Part shown: piece after piece, positions 1 through 5,032 of the stretch
How the letters are laid out: each line of letters begins with the position of its first letter
How positions within the stretch are numbered: the stretch's first letter is position 1
NCBI GenBank assembly: GCA_046596405.1
Contig: JBKJMN010000028.1
Location: 1 to 5,032, forward strand
Direction: 5' to 3'
Source: PALSA-1004 sp046596405
Lineage (GTDB): Bacteria > Pseudomonadota > Gammaproteobacteria > Burkholderiales > SG8-41
Length of the DNA: 5,032 bases
Position numbers and translations under genes: made by a program
Notes under the pieces: generated by a model
Databases searched by the model: none
What the model saw: the letters and a program-made list of their open reading frames with translations, nothing else
What the model was told of the DNA's origin: nothing

Positions 1-2
1 AT

Positions 3-974
3 TGGAACAACGCCGGTAGCGCGCTCGAAAAACTCGCACGCGCGCTGGCCGCCCCGGTCTACGTCGCGCCCTACACGGCCGCGCTTCCGATTGCCAGCTC
101 ATCGCCGTGTTACGCCGGCTATCTGCCGCCGAGTTTCAAGCAGATTTCGGATCGGCTCGCGCCGCACGATGTACTGTTTTTTGTCGGCGGCACCGGCCTG
201 CGCACGACGCTCTACAGCGAAGTGCGGCTGCCGCAAACCAAGCTATGGATCGGCAACGATGGGCGGGCGCGCGCAGTCGATGGCGAATTCGAGCTCGCCA
301 CGGTGACGGACACCGCGACCGCACTTGCCGCGATCGCGCGCGCGATCGACGTCAAACGAGCGGCGCCCGCGCCGCAACGACCGCAAACCGCGTTACCCGC
401 CGCGCAGCCGAAAGTGTTTCATCCGTCGCGCGCCGTGCACACGCTGCTCAAAGCATTCCCGGATGCGATCTGGTTCGACGAGTCCGGCCTTTCCACCTCC
501 GACGTGCGGCAATGGATGAATCTGCCCGCGGGTGAATACCTGATCAACGGCAGCGGCGGCATCGGCTGGGGGCTCGCCGCAGCGGTCGGCGCCGCGATCG
601 GCAATCCCGGCCGCCAGGTCGTCGCGATTATCGGTGACGGCTCGTCGCTGTACGCGAGCGAAGCGCTGTGGACCGCCGCGCATCAGGGCGCGAAGCTTTT
701 GCTCGTGGTGCTGGCGAACCGGCGCTATGCGACGCTCAACGAAGCCGCCAGCCGCCTGACGGGTAAACCACTCGATCTCTTCACGATCGAGCCGCCGGTC
801 ATCGACTTCAGCGGGCTCGCGACGCTGTATGACTTGAGGTATGCAAAAGCCACGAGCGAGGCAGAGTTGACGGCTTTCCTGGCCAGGCTCAAAGGCAAGG
901 TGAAATCCAACACGGTGCTCGAACTGAAGCTCGACCCCGCGGTAAAGCCGGTGACCGCCTCACGGCATTTCTAA
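3..974 (+). CDS. Thiamine-diphosphate-dependent decarboxylase, benzoylformate decarboxylase-like (5' partial)
   Basis: This is the C-terminal ~323 residues of a ThDP enzyme; about 200 N-terminal residues, including the catalytic Glu region, lie before the window. The frame is open from base 3 to a TAA at 972-974. The visible part covers the middle domain (about residues 1-125, with APVYVAP and the PCYAGYLPP stretch) and the PYR/PP-type cofactor domain (about 140-310). The cofactor signature is clear: GGIGWGLAAAVG, then IIGDGSS with the Mg-binding Asp at residue 212, then LANRRY with Asn at 239. The Asp-Asn spacing of 27 matches pyruvate and benzoylformate decarboxylases. Alignment from memory to P. 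putida MdlC is good throughout (DESxxST, LWTAA, the HP dipeptide at residue 140 that corresponds to active-site His281). The usual NN of the motif is AN here. The expected reaction is non-oxidative decarboxylation of an aromatic or other 2-keto acid in the cytoplasm. Oxalyl-CoA decarboxylase or an acetolactate synthase-like relative is less likely. Family assignment is secure; substrate is inferred. Confidence -1.
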   Translation, partial: WNNAGSALEKLARALAAPVYVAPYTAALPIASSSPCYAGYLPPSFKQISDRLAPHDVLFFVGGTGLRTTLYSEVRLPQTKLWIGNDGRARAVDGEFELATVTDTATALAAIARAIDVKRAAPAPQRPQTALPAAQPKVFHPSRAVHTLLKAFPDAIWFDESGLSTSDVRQWMNLPAGEYLINGSGGIGWGLAAAVGAAIGNPGRQVVAIIGDGSSLYASEALWTAAHQGAKLLLVVLANRRYATLNEAASRLTGKPLDLFTIEPPVIDFSGLATLYDLRYAKATSEAELTAFLARLKGKVKSNTVLELKLDPAVKPVTASRHF

Positions 975-997
975 ACCAAAAGCGAAACCTCTCACCG

Positions 998-1033
998 CGA
1001 AGGACGTGGAGGACGCGGAGGACGCGAAGGAAA
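998..1033. repeat. Short 9-bp tandem repeat in a convergent intergenic gap
   Basis: Four consecutive 9-base units with consensus CGRAGGACG occupy the gap between the two convergent genes: CGAAGGACG, TGGAGGACG, CGGAGGACG and a diverged CGAAGGAAA. It starts 24 bases after the decarboxylase stop codon. The period is directly visible. From memory, runs of this GGACGC-type sequence are scattered between genes of many GC-rich proteobacteria, so this is probably one copy of a dispersed intergenic repeat rather than a locus-specific element. A function such as transcription attenuation between the convergent genes cannot be shown. Confidence -1.
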
Positions 1034-1064
1034 CTCTAAGAAATCCGTAGCAGGAGAAAAAATG

Positions 1065-1107
1065 CTCCCTCGCCTCGCGATAGTGGGGAGAGGGTTAGGG
1101 TACGGGG
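1065..1107. repeat. CTCCCTCGCC / GGGGAGAGGG intergenic repeat element with small stem
   Basis: The segment begins CTCCCTCGCC and continues to GGGGAGAGGGTTAGGG and TACGGGG. CTCCC at 1065-1069 can pair with GGGAG at 1086-1090, giving a short stem around a 16-base loop. This composition matches, from memory, a very common dispersed intergenic element of proteobacteria (CCCTCTCCC ... GGGAGAGGGTTGGGG). It sits 14 bases past the stop of the minus-strand TctC gene and could act as part of a bidirectional terminator, but there is no convincing U-tract and the stem is short. It is annotated as a repeat, not as a terminator. Confidence -1.
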
Positions 1108-1118
1108 AAAAGATTAAA

Positions 1119-2084
1119 TCAGTCCACCTTCGCACCCGACCGTCTGACGACCTCGGCCCATTTCACCGACTCGCTCTTGATGTGTGCCGCGTATTGCTCC
1201 GGGGTGCCGCCCACGATTTCGAGTCCCATCTCGGGAAATTTTTCGCGCACCGCCGGCGTCGCGAGCGCCTTGTTAATCTCGGCGTTGAGCCGCGCAATCG
1301 TCGCTTTCGGCACCCCTGCGGGCACGACCGCGCCAGCCCACGCGCTGACGTCGAAGCCCGGCACGCCCGCTTCCGCGATCGTCGGAAGTTCCGAAAATGC
1401 CGGCACGCGGCGGCCGCTCGTGACGGCGAGCCCGCGCAGGCGCCCGGTCTTGACGTGCGGACCGATCGACTGAATATTATCGGCCATCAACTGCACGCGC
1501 CCGGCGGCGAGATCGGTGATCGCGACCGTCGCCGCCTTGTACGGCACGTGGACCATCTGCGTGCCGGTCATCAGCTTGAAAAGCTCCATGCCGACGTGCA
1601 CGCTCGAGCCGTTGCCGGTCGATGCGAAACTCAACTTGTCCGGGTTCTTCTTCGCGTAATCGATCAGCTCCTGCACCGATTTTACGGGCAGCGCGAGCGT
1701 CACTGCCAGCAGATTCGGCGAGTTGTACATAAGCACGACGGCCTGCAGGTCGCGGTCCGGATCGTACGGCAGCTTGCTCAGCACGCTGCGGTTGATCGCC
1801 ATCGTATTGATGTTCCCGTGGCCCAGCGTGTAGCCGTCAGGCGTCGAGCGCGCGATCAGTTCCATGCCAAGCACGCCGCTCGCGCCGGGCCGGTTGTCCA
1901 CGATGACCTGCTGGCCGGTCTGCCGGCTCAGTTCAGCCATGACGATGCGCGCAGCGACGTCCGGGCCGCCGCCGGCGGCGCTGCCCAGAACATAGCGCAG
2001 CGGCCGGTCCGGAAATGCAGCGGATACCGGCATGACAGCCAACAGCAAAAATGCAGCACCAGCGATGCGAACTACGCCGACCAT
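1119..2084 (-). CDS. Tripartite tricarboxylate transporter substrate-binding protein (TctC/Bug family)
   Basis: The gene encodes a 321-residue periplasmic solute-binding protein, the usual family length. The ATG at 2084 is chosen because it follows a GGGGAG ribosome site by 7 bases and opens a signal peptide: a hydrophobic stretch about residues 5-19 ending in PVSA, with cleavage likely after Ala22. A longer frame upstream adds residues with no signal sequence. Family landmarks run in order: FPDRPLRYVLGSAAGGGPD (24-42), the NRPGASG loop (64-70) followed by TPDGYTL (81-87), LSFASTGNGSS (151-161), HVPYKA (179-184), LAAGRVQLM, GRLRGLAVTS (214-223), LPTIAEAGVPGF (233-244). Bug proteins bind small carboxylates and related compounds for the TctAB permease, but most are orphans, and no TctA or TctB is present here. 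It is divergent from the amidase, which suggests shared control. The ligand cannot be predicted. Confidence -1.
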   Translation of the reverse strand: MVGVVRIAGAAFLLLAVMPVSAAFPDRPLRYVLGSAAGGGPDVAARIVMAELSRQTGQQVIVDNRPGASGVLGMELIARSTPDGYTLGHGNINTMAINRSVLSKLPYDPDRDLQAVVLMYNSPNLLAVTLALPVKSVQELIDYAKKNPDKLSFASTGNGSSVHVGMELFKLMTGTQMVHVPYKAATVAITDLAAGRVQLMADNIQSIGPHVKTGRLRGLAVTSGRRVPAFSELPTIAEAGVPGFDVSAWAGAVVPAGVPKATIARLNAEINKALATPAVREKFPEMGLEIVGGTPEQYAAHIKSESVKWAEVVRRSGAKVD

Positions 2085-2173
2085 TTTGTTACTCCCCGGG
2101 AATGTGCAGAGCCGCGCCTGCCCTTCGATATCTTGGCATACTACGCGAACCCATTCAGAGAGGTCGATAAACA
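2085..2173. promoter_or_regulatory. Divergent intergenic region between TctC-type gene and amidase
   Basis: These 89 bases must contain the promoter of the amidase and probably of the TctC-type gene, since both start here in opposite directions. On the plus strand TGGCATACT (2134-2142) resembles an extended -10 element, but no good -35 lies 17 bases upstream, so this is weak. An imperfect dyad, TTGGC-N7-GCGAA, covers 2133-2149 and overlaps that element, and a GATATC palindrome lies at 2127-2132. The plus-strand gene has AGAGAGG at 2157-2163, 10 bases before its ATG, as ribosome site. The region is certain by layout; the individual sites are tentative. Confidence -1.
2092..2097 (-). promoter_or_regulatory. 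Ribosome binding site of the TctC-type gene
   Basis: On the minus strand the sequence GGGGAG is followed by 7 bases (TAACAAA) and then ATG. This strong purine block fixes the translation start at 2084 and rules out the much longer open frame that continues to about 2294, across the amidase start. Confidence -1.
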
Positions 2174-3664
2174 ATGTCCGTGAACGATGCACTGCTGGCC
2201 GAATCCGCCGTCGAACTGCGCCGGCGCATAGGCTCCAAGGAAATTTCGCCCGTTGAACTGCTCGAGGTCTGCATCGAACGCATCGCGCAGACAAATCCCG
2301 CGGTCAATGCCGTGACGGCAACTTGCTACGAGCGCGCTCGCCAGGAAGCCAAAACGGCGGAGAAAGCTGTCCAGCGCGGCGATGCGCTCGGGCTTCTGCA
2401 CGGCCTGCCGACCGGCATCAAAGACCTCGAGGAAACCGGCGGCCTGCTGACGACCTTTGGTTCCCAGCTGTATCGCGATTATGTCCCGGCGCATGACAGC
2501 GCGATGGTCGCGCGCGTGCGCGCCGCGGGCGCGATCGTCGTCGCCAAAACCAACGTGCCCGAATTCGGCGCCGGCGCCAACAGCCGCAACGTCGTGTGGG
2601 GCGCGACCGGCAATCCATTCAACCCCACGCTCAATGCCGGCGGCTCGTCGGGCGGCTCGGCCGTCGCGCTCGCGTGCGACATGCTGCCTGTGTGCACCGG
2701 CTCGGATACCGGCGGCTCGCTGCGCATACCCGGCGCCATCAACGGCGTCATCGGATTTCGCCCGTCGCCGGGACTCGTGCCCGTCGAGCGCCGCGGTCTT
2801 GGCTGGACGCCGATCTCCGTGGTCGGCCCGATGGGTCGCACCGTCGCGGACACCTGCCTGCTGCTCGCGGCGCAAGCGGCGATGGATGACTGCGATCCGC
2901 TGGCATATCCGATCGATCCGCTGACCTTCCGGGTTCCGGAGGCTTGCGATCTTGGCGGCCTGCGCATCGCCTATACGGAGGACTTCGGCATCAGCCCGGT
3001 AGACCAGACTATCCGCAAGGTATTCCGCGACAAAATTGCGACGATGAAGCATCTCTTCCGATCGTGCGACGAAGTGACATTCGATTTCGCCGAGGCCGAC
3101 CGTTGCTTCGACGTGATACGCGCAGCGAACTACGTCGCCAAGTATCGCGATGCGTACGAAAAAGACCCGGGCACTCTCGGCCCCAACGTGCGCGCCAATT
3201 ACGAGATCGGCGCGAAGATGTCGCTCGCCGACATGGCGTGGGCGCATCTCGAAGAAACCCGCATGTTTCGCCGCTTCCAGCACACATTCCGCGACTACGA
3301 TCTGGTGCTGGCCCCCACCACGCCGGTGTCGCCGTTCCCCTGGTCGCAATCTTATCTCGCGGAAATGGACGGCAAGCCGCTGAACAATTATTACCACTGG
3401 CTCTCGCTGACCTACGTGGTCACGCTGGTGACCAATCCGGCGATCGCGCTGCCGTGCGGCACCGATCACAAGGGCATGCCGTTCGGGCTGCAGGTGGTCG
3501 GCCGCTTCCGCGGCGATCGCGCGTTGCTCGGCGCTTCCCACGCAATGGAACAGGCATTCAATTCCATTCCTGCGTTGAAGCGTCCGAAACCCGATCTGGG
3601 CAAGCTCACTCAACCTACTCCCGCTCTGAAGTCTATCGTGACGCATCCGCCGTTGATAAAGTGA
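2174..3664 (+). CDS. Amidase-signature family hydrolase (Ser-cisSer-Lys amidase)
   Basis: A complete 496-residue cytoplasmic amidase, normal length for the family. The catalytic triad is intact: Lys83 in GLPTGIKD, cis-Ser158 in the Gly/Ser-rich loop NAGGSSGGSAV, and nucleophile Ser182 in TGSDTGGSLRIP. The spacing from cis-Ser to nucleophile (24) equals that of fatty acid amide hydrolase. Other family landmarks are TKTNVPEF-like AKTNVPEF (124-131), the GxxGFRPSPG segment after the nucleophile, VGPMGRTVAD, and the C-terminal LPCG...MPFGLQVVG. It would hydrolyse a carboxamide to a carboxylate and ammonia. It is not clearly GatA: no GatB or GatC is nearby and it sits among uptake and catabolism genes. 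The adjacent benzoylformate decarboxylase-like gene makes an aryl amide such as mandelamide one possible substrate, but that is speculation. The start ATG follows AGAGAGG. No signal peptide is visible. Confidence -1.
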   Translation: MSVNDALLAESAVELRRRIGSKEISPVELLEVCIERIAQTNPAVNAVTATCYERARQEAKTAEKAVQRGDALGLLHGLPTGIKDLEETGGLLTTFGSQLYRDYVPAHDSAMVARVRAAGAIVVAKTNVPEFGAGANSRNVVWGATGNPFNPTLNAGGSSGGSAVALACDMLPVCTGSDTGGSLRIPGAINGVIGFRPSPGLVPVERRGLGWTPISVVGPMGRTVADTCLLLAAQAAMDDCDPLAYPIDPLTFRVPEACDLGGLRIAYTEDFGISPVDQTIRKVFRDKIATMKHLFRSCDEVTFDFAEADRCFDVIRAANYVAKYRDAYEKDPGTLGPNVRANYEIGAKMSLADMAWAHLEETRMFRRFQHTFRDYDLVLAPTTPVSPFPWSQSYLAEMDGKPLNNYYHWLSLTYVVTLVTNPAIALPCGTDHKGMPFGLQVVGRFRGDRALLGASHAMEQAFNSIPALKRPKPDLGKLTQPTPALKSIVTHPPLIK

Positions 3665-3717
3665 ACGACCGCGCCAACGAACATGATAGGCAAGACAGGT
3701 TCTAAGCTAGGGAAGCA

Positions 3718-4704
3718 ATGAACAAGCGTCGCAGACTGGTCATGGCAATTGGCGCAGGCGCGGTTACCGCGCCATTCCGCGCATACGCTCAGCAGGGCAA
3801 AGTCTGGCGCGTCGGCATACTCGCGTCGCGTAGTCGCCCGGTTTCGCTTGAGTCGGACGCTTTCAATCAATTTTTGCACGGCATGCGCGAGCTCGGCTAT
3901 ATCGAAGGCAAAAATTTGCACGTCGAATTCCGCTGGGCCGAAGGAAAGTACGAGCGCCTTCCCGGCCTCGCAACGGAATTGGTGCAGGCGCAGGTGGACG
4001 CGATCGTTGCCGCCGGGGCTCAGGATATCGACGCCGCAAGCAAAGCGACCAAGACCATCCCGATCGTCATGGCAACTTCGCCGGATCCGGTGGTCAGCGG
4101 TTTCGCGAAAACACTGGCGCGTCCGGGCGGCAACATCACGGGGCTTACCAACTTTGCCGTTGATATCAGCCCAAAACTTTTTGAGATGCTGCAAAGCATC
4201 GTACCTAAATTATCCCGCCTAGCGGTGTTGATAAACCCGGCCAACCCATCCCACGCCGCCGTTTTGACGAGCATAGAGCCACCCGCGCGGAAGGCGGGCG
4301 TAAAAATATTGCCCGTGGAAGCAGGCAGCGCTGCGCAAATCGAGCAGGCATTTTCCACCATGGCGCAGGCGAAAGCGGGCGCATTGCTGGTGCCGCGTGA
4401 TGGTTTTTATAGCCAGCAAGTGGGTCAGATAGCAAGATTGGCCGCCCAATACCGGCTGCCATCGATTTGCGGATACCGGGAATATGTCGAAGCGGGCGGC
4501 CTGATGAGCTATGGACAAAACACCGGTGCCAGTTTTCGGCGCGCCGCGACCTATGTCGACAAAATTTTCAAAGGCGCGAAGCCGGGCGACCTTCCGGTGG
4601 AGCAGCCGACGACGTTCGAACTTTTTATCAACGGCAAGACTGCCAAAACACTGGATCTCACGATCCCGCAATCGCTGCTGATCCGCGCCGACAAGGTACT
4701 TTAG
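3718..4704 (+). CDS. ABC transporter substrate-binding protein (PF04392 type) with Tat-like signal
   Basis: A complete 328-residue exported binding protein. The N-terminus MNKRRRLVMAIGAGAV has a twin-arginine-like RRRLV motif and a hydrophobic segment, with likely cleavage after AYA at residue 24. The mature part shows the typical order for this family: VWRVGILAS (29-37), FLHGMRELGYIEGKNLHVEFRW start (52-73, in part), ERLPGLATELV, DAIVAAG (94-100), IPIVMATSPDPV (114-125), LARPGGNITGLTN (133-145), LINPANPS, and the C-terminal FELFINGKTAKTL and IPQSLLIRADKVL. Members are related to TrpX/YtrF-style binding proteins and usually take aromatic or other small organic solutes for an ABC permease; no permease or ATPase is in the window. 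AGGGA at 3709-3713 lies just 4 bases before the ATG. It follows the amidase by 53 bases on the same strand with no terminator seen, so cotranscription is likely. Its codons look more AT-rich than those of its neighbours. Confidence -1.
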   Translation: MNKRRRLVMAIGAGAVTAPFRAYAQQGKVWRVGILASRSRPVSLESDAFNQFLHGMRELGYIEGKNLHVEFRWAEGKYERLPGLATELVQAQVDAIVAAGAQDIDAASKATKTIPIVMATSPDPVVSGFAKTLARPGGNITGLTNFAVDISPKLFEMLQSIVPKLSRLAVLINPANPSHAAVLTSIEPPARKAGVKILPVEAGSAAQIEQAFSTMAQAKAGALLVPRDGFYSQQVGQIARLAAQYRLPSICGYREYVEAGGLMSYGQNTGASFRRAATYVDKIFKGAKPGDLPVEQPTTFELFINGKTAKTLDLTIPQSLLIRADKVL

Positions 4705-4864
4705 CCGTGCGCGAATCTATTCGTCGTAGAAGCAGGAGTACGTCAACACATGGAAATCGCAATTGCGGGCGAGCGCGCAATTGCTGACCACCGTCCTTCG
4801 CCGGGGCATAGGCGAGGCGCGCTATTACACGTCAGCAGGTAAACTACATTGACCCGCTGCGTTT
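4705..4864. other. Non-coding gap with paired GCAATTGC palindromes
   Basis: This 160-base gap separates the tail of the ABC binding-protein gene from the tail of the minus-strand gene on the right, so it is another convergent gap. It holds two copies of the self-complementary octamer GCAATTGC (4759-4766 and 4777-4784) that can pair into a 9-bp stem with an 8-base loop. No U-tract follows, so it does not look like a standard intrinsic terminator. A possible 30-codon reading frame at 4750-4842 preceded by AGGAG at 11 bases has no recognisable family and is not called as a gene. Confidence -1.
4758..4784. repeat. Two copies of palindrome GCAATTGC, 18 bp centre to centre
   Basis: The first copy is extended to the perfect 10-base palindrome CGCAATTGCG (4758-4767); the second copy is at 4777-4784. 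Being self-complementary, the copies can be read as direct or inverted repeats. As an inverted repeat they form a 9-bp stem (an extra G4767-C4776 pair closes the loop) with loop GGCGAGCG. They may be a transcript-end hairpin or a protein site; the sequence alone does not decide. Confidence -1.
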
Positions 4865-5032
4865 TCACGTCGCCTTGCGCGGCGTAAAGATCGCCGTGTG
4901 CAATATCTCGATCACCACCTGCTCGCCGCGCAGCAGGCAAACGTAGAGGCGCACGAATTCATGGCCGCCCTTGCGCCACTTTTCCTCGGGAATCGCGCGC
5001 ACTTCAAATGCATCGCCGGCATGCGCGGATGA
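4865..5032 (-). CDS. C-terminal end of an unassigned protein, possibly hotdog/MaoC-like (5' partial)
   Basis: Reading the minus strand from the window edge, a frame runs for 55 residues to a TGA at 4865-4867. The residues look like real protein: EVRAIPEEKWRKGGHEF, then a beta-strand-like VRLYVCLLRGEQVVIEI, then HTAIFTPRKAT at the end. The pattern of a strand, a short GE turn, another strand and a final HTAIF resembles the last strands of hotdog-fold acyl dehydratases (MaoC-like), but this is a resemblance from memory and not a firm assignment. The start lies beyond the window. A codon-aligned open frame also exists on the plus strand here, but its residues are less protein-like. It converges on the ABC binding-protein gene and so is probably a separate transcription unit. 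Confidence -1.
   Translation of the reverse strand, partial: SSAHAGDAFEVRAIPEEKWRKGGHEFVRLYVCLLRGEQVVIEILHTAIFTPRKAT

Noticed and set aside
998..1107. CRISPR array
   Set aside because: The repeat units are only 9 bases, directly tandem without spacers, and no cas-like gene is present.
1062..2183. A 373-codon open frame on the plus strand across the TctC-type gene
   Set aside because: Its translation is Arg/His-rich and low in motif content, while the opposite strand encodes a clear TctC-family protein with signal peptide and ribosome site.
2141..3646. A 501-codon open frame on the minus strand across the whole amidase gene
   Set aside because: It is antisense to a gene with an intact catalytic triad and full family length. 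Its product is Arg/His-rich with no recognisable motifs, typical of antisense frames in GC-rich coding DNA.
2174..3664. Amidase as GatA of the glutamyl-tRNA amidotransferase
   Set aside because: The amidase-signature triad alone does not distinguish them, but there is no GatB or GatC nearby and the neighbours are uptake and catabolic genes.
4750..4842. A 30-residue plus-strand frame preceded by AGGAG
   Set aside because: It is very short, the AGGAG is 11 bases from the ATG, the frame spans the paired palindromes, and the product resembles nothing known. Chance is the simpler explanation.
4869..4883. CGCC/GGCG hairpin as a terminator
   Set aside because: It lies inside the last codons of the minus-strand gene and is not followed by a T-run on either strand.
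4743..4940. A 65-codon minus-strand frame near the right end
   Set aside because: It overlaps the tail of the better-supported minus-strand gene in another frame and runs through the non-coding palindromes, with no protein-like features.

Overview
The window is GC-rich DNA that most resembles a betaproteobacterium, probably Burkholderiales or a relative. This is inferred from the gene content: a Bug/TctC-type periplasmic binding protein, an amidase-signature hydrolase and a PF04392-type ABC substrate-binding protein, the kind of accessory catabolism and uptake genes that are strongly expanded in that group. Two intergenic repeat types often seen in GC-rich proteobacterial genomes are also present. 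No phage, transposase, CRISPR array, rRNA or tRNA was seen.

Layout. Positions 3-974 (+) hold the last ~323 codons of a thiamine-diphosphate enzyme close to benzoylformate decarboxylase; its N-terminus lies upstream of the window. It converges on a TctC/Bug solute-binding protein gene (1119-2084, -). The 144-bp gap between their stops holds a 9-bp tandem repeat and a CTCCC/GGGAG-rich element. The TctC gene is divergent from an amidase-signature hydrolase (2174-3664, +) across an 89-bp regulatory gap. The amidase is followed after 53 bp by a complete ABC-type substrate-binding protein (3718-4704, +), plausibly in the same transcript. A short non-coding stretch (4705-4864) carries two copies of the palindrome GCAATTGC. 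The 3' end of a further minus-strand gene (4865-5032), with a tail that looks like a hotdog/MaoC-type protein, leaves the window on the right.

How the genes may work together. Two exported binding proteins could capture organic acids or amides, the amidase would release a carboxylate and ammonia in the cytoplasm, and the ThDP enzyme could decarboxylate a 2-keto acid. This recalls the mandelamide-mandelate-benzoylformate route of Pseudomonas putida, where an amidase-signature hydrolase (MdlY) and benzoylformate decarboxylase (MdlC) belong to one pathway. The link is inference from adjacency; none of the substrates can be read from the sequence. Neither binding protein has transporter membrane genes in the window.

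I found no clearly undescribed system. The genes belong to recognisable families, and the findings are modest: a changed residue in the ThDP motif, orphan binding proteins, intergenic repeats, a paired palindrome and an unassigned partial gene.
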